DNA from: CAYYRI01 sp964474185
Lineage (GTDB): Bacteria > Patescibacteriota > Minisyncoccia > Minisyncoccales > RBG-13-42-11
Reading direction: 5' to 3'
Assembly: GCA_964474185.1 (NCBI GenBank)
Contig: CAYYRI010000001.1
Span: forward strand, 1 to 28,872
DNA length: 28,872 nt
Shown: one piece after another, positions 20,509-28,801 of the stretch
Position numbering within the stretch: the first letter of the stretch is position 1
Layout: the number at the start of each line of letters is the position of its first letter
The notes under the pieces: model-generated
What the model saw: the letters and a program-made list of their open reading frames with translations, nothing else
What the model was told of the DNA's origin: nothing
Database searches by the model: none
Position numbers and translations under genes: made by a program

Positions 20509-21458
20509 TGAATCTTAAAGGATTTTGCGAACAATTGAATGTTTCCTCCCAATGTCGGAAATACGGTTTGTCTCTCTGGCAGTGTCCTCAGTTTCTTTTT
20601 TTAGTGATGGGATTGATTATCATTGGTTCCAGCCTGACCGTCTATGCCATCGGAAACAGATTTATTGAAGACCCTACATTGGTGGCCTTGCTCGTGCTTT
20701 TTATTTCCGCCATTTTGTTTGTTGTCGCCACTATTATTACCCGGAGTTTCGAAAGACTGGCGGAAGCCAGCCGCATGAAATCGGAATTCGTCAGCGTTGT
20801 TTCCCATCAGCTTCGTTCCCCTCTTTCCAATTTAAAATGGGTTATTGAATTTTTGATGTCGGGGAGGGTCGGTTCGGTCACCGAGAAACAGTTGGAATAT
20901 TTCAAAATATTAAAGGAAAACGGCGACAGGATGACAGAATTGGTTTCGGATTTGCTGATCGTTTCCCGAATCGAACAGGGAAGATTGCCGCTGAAAAAAG
21001 AAAAAATCTCCCTGGATGATCTGGTCGGAGAAGTAATCAGAGAGATGGAAATTTTCGCCCGGGCCTCAAACGTAGAAATAGATTCAAAATCGGAAAAAAA
21101 TCTGCCCCCAATTGTTACCGACTATTTCCAATTGAAATTGGTGATTGTGAATCTTTTGGACAACGCCATCCGCTACGTCAAAGGAAAAGGAAGGGTGGAA
21201 ATAATATTGGAAAAAAAGAATAAAAATTTGCATTTTGAAGTTAAGGACAACGGAGTCGGCATCCCCCAGGATGATAAAAAATATATTTTTCAGAAGTTTT
21301 TCCGGTCGGGGAACGTTCTGCGGCATCAAACCAAAGGCTCGGGATTGGGTTTGTATATCGCCAAATCAATTGTCGAAAAATTAGGAGGGAAAATCGGATT
21401 TTCAAGCCGGGAAAGCGTTGGGTCGACTTTCTGGTTTAATCTGCCAGTTAAACAATAA
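20508..21458 (+). CDS. Membrane sensor histidine kinase
   Basis: The 316 residues carry two membrane helices (FLFLVMGLIIIGSSLTVYAIG; LVALLVLFISAILFVVATII) with only a short outer loop. The kinase core follows: H100 in FVSVVSHQLRSPLSNLKW, N box LLDNAIRYVKG, G1 VKDNGVGIP, F region FQKFFRSGN and G2 GSGLGLYIAKSIV. It should autophosphorylate H100 and pass phosphate to the response regulator 10 nt downstream. With almost no extracellular part, the signal is probably sensed in the membrane or through the N-terminal Cys-containing segment; this is inferred. There is no PAS or HAMP domain visible. Position just before pilB suggests control of pili, without proof. Confidence 0.9.
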   Translation: MNLKGFCEQLNVSSQCRKYGLSLWQCPQFLFLVMGLIIIGSSLTVYAIGNRFIEDPTLVALLVLFISAILFVVATIITRSFERLAEASRMKSEFVSVVSHQLRSPLSNLKWVIEFLMSGRVGSVTEKQLEYFKILKENGDRMTELVSDLLIVSRIEQGRLPLKKEKISLDDLVGEVIREMEIFARASNVEIDSKSEKNLPPIVTDYFQLKLVIVNLLDNAIRYVKGKGRVEIILEKKNKNLHFEVKDNGVGIPQDDKKYIFQKFFRSGNVLRHQTKGSGLGLYIAKSIVEKLGGKIGFSSRESVGSTFWFNLPVKQ

Positions 21459-21468
21459 GAAATTATAT

Positions 21469-21837
21469 ATGAAAACAATATTATTTGTTGAAGACGAGTC
21501 TGTTCTTCAAAAAACTTTCGGAGAAGTTTTGAAACAAGAAGGGTATGAGGTAATTTCTGCCTTAGACGGCCAAATCGGTTTAAGATTGGCGAAAGAAAAG
21601 AAGCCGGATTTGATCTTGCTCGATTTGATCTTGCCCAAAATTCACGGCTTTGATGTTCTGAAAAAACTCAAAGAAGACAAGGAAACCCAGGAAATTCCGG
21701 TGATTGTTTTGACCAATCTTGAAGGGATAGGCGACGTGGATAAAGCTCTCGAGTTGGGAGCAACCACTTATTTGGTAAAGGCCCAATACACCCTTGAAGA
21801 GGTGGTCGAAAAAATTAAAAAAGCCCTAGGGAAATGA
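21469..21837 (+). CDS. Single-domain response regulator (CheY-like)
   Basis: The 122 residues are one receiver domain: acidic pair E8-D9 in ILFVEDES, phospho-acceptor D52 in LILLDLILPKIHG, the Thr of VIVLTN, and Lys in TYLVKAQYT. There is no output domain, so it acts by protein contact like CheY or PilG/PilH. It follows the histidine kinase by 10 nt and precedes pilB, so an effect on the pilus motor is a natural guess. Upstream in-frame codons reach back into the kinase gene; ATG 21469 starts directly at the first strand of the fold. No Shine-Dalgarno is visible. Confidence 0.92.
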   Translation: MKTILFVEDESVLQKTFGEVLKQEGYEVISALDGQIGLRLAKEKKPDLILLDLILPKIHGFDVLKKLKEDKETQEIPVIVLTNLEGIGDVDKALELGATTYLVKAQYTLEEVVEKIKKALGK

Positions 21838-21910
21838 CCAAGTCAGGTCGCGGCACGCGCGAATTATTTCTGATGTCGCCTTTCGGGCGAGCGCGCTAAC
21901 GCCGCTCCTT

Positions 21911-21983
21911 AACAACCCTCGGTTTTTAATATTTTTCCTACACGGAAGAACCGGAGGGTTCTTCCGACCCATCTCCAATGCGG
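21911..21983 (-). repeat. Structured repeat family B copy 2 (upstream of pilB)
   Basis: On the minus strand GGAGATGGGTCGGAAGAACC is identical to copy 1 at 11351-11462. CTCCGGTTCTTCC, GTGTAGGAAAAA and ACCGAGGGTT follow, with the same 9-bp hairpin. The middle hairpin of copy 1 is absent. Its direction is opposite to pilB. The rest of the 175-nt gap (21838-21910) contains GC-rich pairing sequences (GTCGCC/GGCGA, GCGCGCTAACGCC) and no gene. Confidence 0.7.
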
Positions 21984-22012
21984 GATGTTAATTATAAAGT
22001 ACTTATAAAAAT

Positions 22013-23767
22013 ATGAGGGTAGAACCGCAACAATTAAAAGCCTTTCTTTTGGACGCCAAATTGGTTACCGAAGAGCAATTCGACGGGGCCGCAAAGATTG
22101 CCCAAGATTCCAATCAAAGAGTGGGAGATGTTTTAGTTTCCCAAGGAATTATTCCCCAGGAAGATCTGATCAAATTGGAGGCATATATTTTGGGGATTCC
22201 GTTCGTCAATTTGGAAAAAGAGAAAATTGAAGATGAAATTTTAAAGATGATTCCCGAGCCCATAGCCCGTTCGAATAACATCGTCGCTTTCAGAAAAAAA
22301 GGAAACGAGCTGGAGGTGGCGATGCTCGACCCCGAAGATTTGAGAACGATCGAATTCATTAAAAAAACGGCCAATCTTAAAATCTTACCCAGATTAACCA
22401 CTCCCGAAAGCATTAAAAACGTCTTGAGACAATATCAACAAACTTTGGAAGTCGAATTCGGAGAAATTATAAAAAAAGAGGCCGGAGTGATAAAACCGAT
22501 AAAGGAAGAAGAAACAGTGGAAACGGGAGAAGACCTCAGGAAAGCGGCCGAAGAATTGCCGGTAATTAAAATTGTCGATACTTTATTGAAACACGCCATC
22601 TTGCAGAGAGCTTCGGACGTTCATATTGAGCCCACGGAAAAAGAAGTTCTGGTCCGTTATCGAATCGATGGAATTTTGAGAGACGCCATGACTCTGCCCA
22701 GATTAGCCGCCTCGGGAATCGTCGCCAGGATAAAAGTCCTTTCCAATCTGAAACTTGACGAACACAGGCTTCCCCAGGACGGACGTTTTAAGGTTGAAGC
22801 CGAGGATTACAAATATTCAATAAGAGTTTCAGTTTTGCCGGTTTTCGACGGCGAAAAAATCGTAATGAGGCTTCTGCCGGAAACCGCCAAAGCTTTTACC
22901 TTGGAGCAGATAGGGTTAAGAGGAGATGCGTTGGAAACCATTCAGGATAATTTAAGGAAACCGGTAGGTATGCTTTTAGTAACCGGTCCCACCGGTTCCG
23001 GGAAAACCACTACCCTATACGCAATGATGGAAATTTTAAATACCCCCGGCGTAAACATTTCAACAGTTGAAGATCCTATTGAATATAGGATGCCCAGAGT
23101 TAATCAGACTCAGGTTAATCCCAAAATCGGCCTGACTTTTGCTTCGGGGTTGAGATCTCTGGTCAGACAAGACCCGGACATACTTATGGTCGGAGAAATC
23201 CGAGACAGCGAAACCGCAGGCTTGGCGATTAACGCCGCCTTAACCGGGCATTTGGTTCTTTCAACTTTGCATACTAATTCCGCTTCAGGCTCCCTGCCCC
23301 GGCTGATCGATATGGGAGCCGAACCCTTTTTAATCTCCTCGACCTTAAATTGCATTTTAGCTCAAAGGCTGGTGAGGAGATTATCTGAGGAAAAGACAAA
23401 ATACATCCTGAAAGATTCCGAACTTAAAAACATAGCCAAATATTGCGATTTGGACAGGATTTTGAAAATTTTGAAAGAAGAAAAATTGGTGAAACCGAAA
23501 ACTGCCTGGAAGAGCATCGAATTCTTCAGACCCCCCTCGAAGATGAGCAAAGAAAGTCCGGAGGGCTACCGGGGGAGAATCGGAATTTATGAAGTTTTAC
23601 CGGTTACCGAAACCATAAAAGAATTAATCGTAAGACAGGCAAATTCCGACCAAATTCAGGCCCAGGCCCAAAAAGAAGGAATGAGGACGATGATCGAAGA
23701 CGGATTTATAAAAGCCGCCCAGGGAATAACCAGCATCGAAGAAGTATTAAGGGTAATTGTAGAGTAA
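22013..23767 (+). CDS. pilB: Type IV pilus assembly ATPase PilB/GspE
   Basis: The 584 residues have an N-terminal MshEN-type domain (about 1-150), then the secretion ATPase: HVHIEP-like SDVHIEPTEKEVLVRYRIDG, Walker A GPTGSGKTT (325-333), Asp box STVEDPIEY, Walker B QDPDILMVGEIRD, and His box GHLVLSTLHTNSA. It powers pilus extension at the inner membrane with PilC. The zinc-binding tetracysteine region that follows the core in many homologues is absent: here RRLSEEKTKY...KYCDL with a single Cys. The C-terminal helix set (GIYEVLPVTETIKELI) is normal. A TATAAA near 21993-21998 may be its -10. Operon: pilB, cassette, pilC, four prepilins, pilM. Confidence 0.95.
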   Translation: MRVEPQQLKAFLLDAKLVTEEQFDGAAKIAQDSNQRVGDVLVSQGIIPQEDLIKLEAYILGIPFVNLEKEKIEDEILKMIPEPIARSNNIVAFRKKGNELEVAMLDPEDLRTIEFIKKTANLKILPRLTTPESIKNVLRQYQQTLEVEFGEIIKKEAGVIKPIKEEETVETGEDLRKAAEELPVIKIVDTLLKHAILQRASDVHIEPTEKEVLVRYRIDGILRDAMTLPRLAASGIVARIKVLSNLKLDEHRLPQDGRFKVEAEDYKYSIRVSVLPVFDGEKIVMRLLPETAKAFTLEQIGLRGDALETIQDNLRKPVGMLLVTGPTGSGKTTTLYAMMEILNTPGVNISTVEDPIEYRMPRVNQTQVNPKIGLTFASGLRSLVRQDPDILMVGEIRDSETAGLAINAALTGHLVLSTLHTNSASGSLPRLIDMGAEPFLISSTLNCILAQRLVRRLSEEKTKYILKDSELKNIAKYCDLDRILKILKEEKLVKPKTAWKSIEFFRPPSKMSKESPEGYRGRIGIYEVLPVTETIKELIVRQANSDQIQAQAQKEGMRTMIEDGFIKAAQGITSIEEVLRVIVE

Positions 23768-23808
23768 TAAATCCGAAGCACGAAATCCGAAATCCGAAAC
23801 AAATTCAA

Positions 23809-24174
23809 ATGGATAAAATTAAAAATTCAAAACAATACGATTTAGAAGAACGCACATTCGAATTTGCAAAGAGAGTAAGAATTTTTGTTAAAGAACTTTC
23901 CAAGACAATAGGAAATATTGAAGATGGGAAACAACTTATCCGATCTTCCGGTTCAATTGGCGCTAATTATATTGAAGCAAATGAATCTTTAAGCAAGAAA
24001 GATTTCGTTATACGAATTAAAATCTGTCGCAAAGAAGCAAAAGAGAGTAAATACTGGTTGCTGCTTATAGATGTTTATAACAATCAAAAATTGGAAAAAG
24101 AACGCCAAGAGCTTACAAAAGAAGCCACTGAGTTAATGATGATTTTCAGTTCCATTATGAGAAAATCTATGTGA
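23809..24174 (+). CDS. Four-helix-bundle protein (S23/IVP family)
   Basis: The 121 residues show the family signature: LEERTFEFAKRVRIFVKEL, then QLIRSSGSIGANYIEANESLSKKDFVIRIKICRKEAKESKYWLLLI. Four amphipathic helices are evident. Proteins of this fold are encoded in 23S rRNA intervening sequences of some bacteria and resemble Avd of diversity-generating retroelements. Their free-standing copies are common and of unknown role. Here it sits between pilB and pilC with repeats on both sides, which points to insertion rather than a pilus function. The ATG chosen follows the repeat directly. Confidence 0.9.
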   Translation: MDKIKNSKQYDLEERTFEFAKRVRIFVKELSKTIGNIEDGKQLIRSSGSIGANYIEANESLSKKDFVIRIKICRKEAKESKYWLLLIDVYNNQKLEKERQELTKEATELMMIFSSIMRKSM

Positions 24175-24183
24175 AAAAAGAAT

Positions 24184-24606
24184 ATGAAATACAAAAATCC
24201 AAAAGTTATAGAAAATAAGGTCACTAAAAATATTGAGGATAAGGCAAAAGATTATATTGTTAAATATTTAAAAGAACATGACGGGATAAAGGCCGACGAT
24301 ATTAAGCGGAAATTAAAAAAGGGAGCTGATATTAAAATTTTCAAAAATGGAAAATGCATAAAATGGATTGAAGCAAAGGGTTGCAATAAAAAAGAAACAA
24401 ATATCAGAATTACACCTCAATCGTTATTCACAATTGCAGAAGAAGGCGGGCTTAAAAATTACTTTATCTATTTTGTTTATGAAATGAATTCTAAAAAGCC
24501 GAAGCTTGTCATTTTTGATTATGAAACATTCAAGAAACATAAAATTATAGAAATTAAGTATATAATTCAACCATCTAAAATTAAACATAAGGTAATAGGT
24601 TTATGA
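24184..24606 (+). CDS. Possible PD-(D/E)XK-type nuclease, small
   Basis: The 140 residues are very basic. GADIKIFKNGKCIKWIEAKGC has the spacing of a PD-(D/E)XK nuclease core: an Asp at the start of a strand, then E-x-K 13-15 residues later. The next helix and strand (RITPQSLFTIAEEG, YFIYFVYEM) fit the same fold. No specific family is recognised, and the catalytic reading is inferred from this one motif. It follows the four-helix-bundle gene by 9 nt and lies within the same repeat-flanked cassette. AAA-rich codon use differs from the pil genes around it. Confidence 0.6.
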   Translation: MKYKNPKVIENKVTKNIEDKAKDYIVKYLKEHDGIKADDIKRKLKKGADIKIFKNGKCIKWIEAKGCNKKETNIRITPQSLFTIAEEGGLKNYFIYFVYEMNSKKPKLVIFDYETFKKHKIIEIKYIIQPSKIKHKVIGL

Positions 24607-24677
24607 TTTTGAATTTTGAATTTGGAATTTAGATATTGTTTCGAATTTCGATATTCGAATTTCGAATTTAAATAAGT

Positions 24678-25898
24678 ATGCCGAAATATTTTTATATTGC
24701 AAAATCTTTGAAAGGAGAAGAAAAATCCGGAGTAATGGAAGCAAAAGACACGCACCAGCTGGCGGAAACCTTGAAAAATCAGGGGTTTATTTTAATTAAA
24801 GCCGAACTCGAGAAGGGTAAGTCGGGAAAAAGAAAAATTAATTTTTCCGTCCCCTTTTTCGGCGGAGTTTCATTGACGGAAAAAATGATGTTCACCCGTA
24901 ATCTTCAGGTGATGATATCTGCGGGTCTTCCCCTGCCGAGATCCCTGGAGACTCTGGCCCTCCAAAGTAAAAGTAGGGTATTTAAAAAAGCGCTTTTGGA
25001 AATAAAAGAAGAAATAACCAAGGGAAAAAGTTTTTCCGAAACCCTGGCAAAATACCCCAATATTTTTTCCGAACTTTTTCAAAGCATGATCAGGGTTGGC
25101 GAAGAATCGGGCACCTCGGAAGACGTTTTGAAAGTTTTAACCAGGCAGATGGAAAAAGAACACGAGCTGCGTTCAAAAATACAGGGGGCGATAATGTATC
25201 CTACGGTCATACTTTGCACCATGATTGGCATCGGTGTTTTAATGCTTGTCATGGTCGTTCCAAAACTCGCGGAAACTTTTAAGGAATTGGAAATAGAACT
25301 TCCGGTTACCACCAAAATAGTCATTGGTCTCGGCACTTTTTTGGTCGAAAAGTGGTTTTTGATTGTCCCGATTATTATCGGTTTTTCGTTTTTGTTCTGG
25401 ATGGTTCTGAGAACCCAGACGGGGAAAAAAATAATTGATACCTTGTTCTTGAAACTTCCCATCATTTCCCCCCTCATTAAAAAAACGAACTCGGCTTCTA
25501 CTGTTAGAACCTTAAGCTCTCTTATTGCTTCCGGCGTTCCCATTGTTAAGTCTTTGGAGATTGTTTCGGGAACCTTGGGAAATATGTATTATAAAAACGC
25601 CGTTTTGGCGGCGGCGCAAATCGTCAGAAAGGGAGGAAAACTATCCGAAGCCTTATCAGTCTACCAAGACATTTATCCTCCGATTGTTTTTCAAATGATC
25701 CAGGTGGGAGAGGAAACCGGAGAAACGTCGAGCATTCTATCCAAACTGGCTGATTTTTTTGAAACCGAAGTGACCAATGCCACTCAAAACATGGCCTCGT
25801 TGATCGAGCCCGTTTTAATGCTGATTATCGGAGGAGCAATAGGCTTTTTCGCCATTTCAATGGTTCAGCCCATGTACTCGATGCTTGGGGCATTGTAA
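24678..25898 (+). CDS. pilC: Type IV pilus inner-membrane platform protein PilC/GspF
   Basis: The 406 residues have two repeated GspF domains, each ending in a hydrophobic stretch. The motifs are LTEKMMFTRNLQVMISAGLPLPRSL and then SASTVRTLSSLIASGVPIVKSLEI; MIRVGEESGTSEDVL and then MIQVGEETGETSSIL. Membrane helices lie near 170-195, 215-240 and the C-terminus (PVLMLIIGGAIGFFAISMVQP). PilC links the PilB motor to the growing fibre. It starts 28 nt after the cassette's right repeat, and the next prepilin gene begins one base after its stop, so the original operon continues here. Confidence 0.95.
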   Translation: MPKYFYIAKSLKGEEKSGVMEAKDTHQLAETLKNQGFILIKAELEKGKSGKRKINFSVPFFGGVSLTEKMMFTRNLQVMISAGLPLPRSLETLALQSKSRVFKKALLEIKEEITKGKSFSETLAKYPNIFSELFQSMIRVGEESGTSEDVLKVLTRQMEKEHELRSKIQGAIMYPTVILCTMIGIGVLMLVMVVPKLAETFKELEIELPVTTKIVIGLGTFLVEKWFLIVPIIIGFSFLFWMVLRTQTGKKIIDTLFLKLPIISPLIKKTNSASTVRTLSSLIASGVPIVKSLEIVSGTLGNMYYKNAVLAAAQIVRKGGKLSEALSVYQDIYPPIVFQMIQVGEETGETSSILSKLADFFETEVTNATQNMASLIEPVLMLIIGGAIGFFAISMVQPMYSMLGAL

Positions 25899-25899
25899 A

Positions 25900-26382
25900 A
25901 TGTCCACTTTTTATTTGAATAAAACTGACGACAGGGGAAGGGGAGGAGGGGGAGGAATGACGATGGTGGAAATGGTGGTCGTTTTCGGCGTTATCGGTAT
26001 TTTGGCCCTTGCCACCATTCCGGCATTCAGGGTGTTTCAGCCCAATTTGGAATTATCAAGCGCCGCGCGAGATCTGGCCACCGATCTCCGTTATGCCCAG
26101 CAATTGGCGGTAACCGAGCAGGTGGAGCACGGGATTTATTTTTCCACCACGACAAATGAATACCAAATAATCAGATTCGGGGCGATAGAAGAAATTTTGG
26201 AAACCAAGGAGCTTCCCGATAAAGTCAGTTTCCAAGAAGTCCTCGGATTTACCGGTTACAGAGTAAAATTTAATCCCTACGGTGCGGCGCAAGAAAGCGG
26301 GAATATCGCTTTAATCAATACTAAAAACTCCACTACGACCGTCGAGGTCAGACCCTCGGGTTTTGTAAAAATAATAAAATAA
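25900..26382 (+). CDS. Type IV prepilin, GspH/FimT-like
   Basis: The 160 residues start with an unusual Gly/Arg-rich leader (DDRGRGGGGG). The prepilin site follows, G|MTMVEMVVVFGVIGILALATIPAF. Gly at -1 and Glu at +5 are kept; Met replaces the usual Phe at +1. The rest fits GspH: SSAARDLATDLRYAQQLAVTEQ and beta strands. A prepilin peptidase should cut after the glycine. It is the first of four prepilins between pilC and pilM, probably the minor-pilin set that starts fibres. Confidence 0.88.
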   Translation: MSTFYLNKTDDRGRGGGGGMTMVEMVVVFGVIGILALATIPAFRVFQPNLELSSAARDLATDLRYAQQLAVTEQVEHGIYFSTTTNEYQIIRFGAIEEILETKELPDKVSFQEVLGFTGYRVKFNPYGAAQESGNIALINTKNSTTTVEVRPSGFVKIIK

Positions 26383-26388
26383 AATTTA

Positions 26389-26805
26389 ATGAAATTTAAA
26401 AAAGGGTTTACTTTGATCGAAGTATTGGTGGCTATTTTTGTTTTGACCGTCGGGATCGTCGCAGTGTTGCAGGCCTTCCCCTTAGGAACATACATCCAGA
26501 AATCTTCCCAGATGACCACGGTGGCAATTCAGTTGAGCCAGGCGAAATTGGAAGAATTGGTCTCAAAATCATACGACGATCCCCTGCTTGCCTTGGGCAC
26601 CACGACCGAATCATACGGAACCGTTTCCGGTTTCAATTCATACAAAAGAACAGCAAGGATAAATTACTACGATCCCAATAATCCTTCCCAAATACCCGTT
26701 GCCGATTTGGGAATTAAAAAAATAGAAATAACCGTATTTTGGAAATCTCCCTTGGGAGTTGCGGAAAAAGAAGTGAAAATAGCCACTTTATTTTCTCAAA
26801 AATGA
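26389..26805 (+). CDS. Type IV prepilin, PilV-like
   Basis: The 138 residues have the short leader MKFKKG| and FTLIEVLVAIFVLTVGIVAV, a textbook prepilin start with Glu at +5. The PilV pattern continues with QLSQAKLEELVSKSY. The remainder is a small beta-rich head. It begins 6 nt after the previous gene, and its stop overlaps the next start (ATGA), so translation is coupled. Confidence 0.9.
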   Translation: MKFKKGFTLIEVLVAIFVLTVGIVAVLQAFPLGTYIQKSSQMTTVAIQLSQAKLEELVSKSYDDPLLALGTTTESYGTVSGFNSYKRTARINYYDPNNPSQIPVADLGIKKIEITVFWKSPLGVAEKEVKIATLFSQK

Positions 26806-27380
26806 GCAAAAAAAAGGTTAAAAATTATTCATCGCGGGGATTTTCTTTGACCGAACTGCTGATTACCATAACCATTTTTGTTATGGTTACCAGCGCGGTC
26901 TACGGGGGATATTCTTTAAGCCAAAAAGCCTATTCGGAGGGCGAAATATCTGCCGAAATAACCCAAAACGGCAGGGTAATTATCGAAAGGATCAACAGGG
27001 AAATTCGTCAGGCAAAAGAAATAGTGGGCGATTTTCCGGAAGAAAGAGCATTTGCCCAGGAAGAAATCATATTCGAAGACGGCCACACGACAACAACTTA
27101 TCATTATATTCGTTATTTTAAAGCCGACGGAGAAATAAAAAGAGAAGTAACGGGATATTATTTTTCCGGCGACCCCGAGGAAACGCTTGTTCCCTGGGAC
27201 GCCGTGCCTCCCGTGGGCCAGACTCTGCAGACCAAAACCTTGGAAGAGGCAAGGACGATTGGAGAATGGGTTTTAAATCTGGAATTCTGGGGCTCGAAAG
27301 TGATAAATATTGCCTTAACCCTTCAAAAAAAAGACAAAGTTTTCATTTTGGAATCAGAAATTTTCGGCAGGAATTTATAA
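26802..27380 (+). CDS. Type IV prepilin, PilW/GspJ-like
   Basis: The 192 residues carry SSRG|FSLTELLITITIFVMVTSAVYGGY, with Glu at +5, then ITQNGRVIIERINREIRQA, a helix typical of PilW/GspJ minor pilins. The C-terminal half is a beta-rich head. A longer upstream frame exists but overlaps the previous gene; ATG 26802 is coupled to that stop and gives a proper leader of 13 residues. Confidence 0.88.
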   Translation: MSKKKVKNYSSRGFSLTELLITITIFVMVTSAVYGGYSLSQKAYSEGEISAEITQNGRVIIERINREIRQAKEIVGDFPEERAFAQEEIIFEDGHTTTTYHYIRYFKADGEIKREVTGYYFSGDPEETLVPWDAVPPVGQTLQTKTLEEARTIGEWVLNLEFWGSKVINIALTLQKKDKVFILESEIFGRNL

Positions 27381-27391
27381 AATTATTTTAC

Positions 27392-28789
27392 ATGGGAAAA
27401 ATTTTTCAGGAAAAAGGAGTCATTCTGATTATCAGTGTTTTGATTCTTGGTGTATTATTAACTTTAGGAGCTTATTTTTTAACTTTTACCCTGACCGAGT
27501 CCCGAATTTCCAAAAGCCAGATCGCGGGCATCCAGGACTATTATTTGGCGGAAGCGGGAGTCAACGAGGCAATCTGGAAATTAAAAAACGACCCCGAATG
27601 GAAAAGCAATTTTGAAACCGAGCCAATCTGTGATAGTTGGTCAGCGAATTTTTCCAGGAGTAATACTTTACTTCCAAGCAGTTCTTACCAAGTCCAAATT
27701 CAGAATTCTGATTGCGCAAGGGGCCAAATAATCGCCACTTCTTCGCTAAATATTGCCAACGGAAAAATCGCCCAAAGGGTTGTCAAAACAAAAGTATTCA
27801 AGGCTTACGGTTCTCTTACCGGCGACAGTGCGGTATTTTCCGGAGGAACGAGCGAAAATATTAATATTAATGCCAGTATTTTGAACGTTTATGACAGTAA
27901 TTTTTGGAGTAATCACAATCTGAATATTTCCTGGTCCAGCGATGTAAATCTGTTCGATGACTTAAATACAGAGAAAGTAGAGGGCAAGGCCCTGGCTAAT
28001 GGAAATCTCTCTGTTTCCCAGTCAAGCACTTTAGACGCCACGGCTAACTGTGCCAAAAACGTCTGCCAGGGCGATTGCCTCGAAGAAGGGTGTCCGCCCG
28101 CCTCAATTTCTATGCCGGCGATTGATTTTGATTCCACTGATCCTAATTCTTATAAAAGCAAAGCCAGTACGACTCAGGATACTGGTGTCTGTAATGTTCT
28201 GTGCAATGGAAGTCCTTGTTCCACCCGATGCGTATTCACCAGCAGCGAATTCAGCAATCTCTTGTGGCAGGTAGGGCCGGATGGGACGTTGACGCTTAAC
28301 AACGAAATTACTTATGTTACGGGCGGTATTGAATTAAAAGGCGGCAGGCGTCTTCAAATAAACGGTACTTTAGTCGCTGATTCAACAATTGATATTGGAG
28401 AGAAGCAGTGCTGGACGAATAACGGTCAAAAAGACTGTGGTTATGACCAGATTACTGTCAGCGACCCGGGAGAGGGCAAACCGTCGGGCATTTTGACAAA
28501 AGGAAAAATCAATTTCGGCCTTTATTCTTCTTACCAGAATTTCGAAATCGTGGGCCTTGTTTATGCGAACGATGAAATTAGCTTGGTCAGTATGCCCTCG
28601 GCTTTCACCATAAGGGGAGGAATTTTGGGAAGAAAAATTTCAGTGACCAGCGCCTGGCATAATCTTAATATTTATCTGGACAACACAATAATTACGGAAG
28701 GAATCTGGGGCGGGTCCAAGCCTCCCGAAGGGACAGCTCCTCCCTATTCTCCCGTGGTCACCGTCGAACACTGGGAAGAATCTTATTAA
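27392..28789 (+). CDS. PilX-like pseudopilin with large head domain
   Basis: The 465 residues begin FQEKG|VILIISVLILGVLLTLGAYF, a prepilin-like segment without the usual Glu at +5, as in PilX/GspK-type proteins. DYYLAEAGVNEAIWKLKND follows, a PilX hallmark. The large C-terminal part is beta-rich, with several Cys (CAKNVCQGDC, CNVLCNGSPCSTRC) and repeated strands such as GGIELKGGRRLQINGTLVADSTIDIG. It may cap the fibre tip or touch surfaces, as GspK and PilY-like partners do; that is inference. ATG 27392 gives the short leader expected. Confidence 0.85.
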   Translation: MGKIFQEKGVILIISVLILGVLLTLGAYFLTFTLTESRISKSQIAGIQDYYLAEAGVNEAIWKLKNDPEWKSNFETEPICDSWSANFSRSNTLLPSSSYQVQIQNSDCARGQIIATSSLNIANGKIAQRVVKTKVFKAYGSLTGDSAVFSGGTSENININASILNVYDSNFWSNHNLNISWSSDVNLFDDLNTEKVEGKALANGNLSVSQSSTLDATANCAKNVCQGDCLEEGCPPASISMPAIDFDSTDPNSYKSKASTTQDTGVCNVLCNGSPCSTRCVFTSSEFSNLLWQVGPDGTLTLNNEITYVTGGIELKGGRRLQINGTLVADSTIDIGEKQCWTNNGQKDCGYDQITVSDPGEGKPSGILTKGKINFGLYSSYQNFEIVGLVYANDEISLVSMPSAFTIRGGILGRKISVTSAWHNLNIYLDNTIITEGIWGGSKPPEGTAPPYSPVVTVEHWEESY

Positions 28790-28801
28790 AAGTTTATTTC
28801 A

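Larger units (their letters stand above)
23788..24650. mobile_element. Two-gene cassette with inverted-repeat ends inside the pil operon
   Basis: CGAAATCCGAAACAA (23788-23802) and its near-complement TTGTTTCGAATTTCG (24636-24650) match at 14 of 15 positions and flank the two genes between pilB and pilC. Further CGAAATC and TTCGAAT copies extend outside both ends. The genes inside are richer in A and T than pilB and pilC. No transposase is present, so movement would have to be in trans or by recombination between the repeats. Confidence 0.55.
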
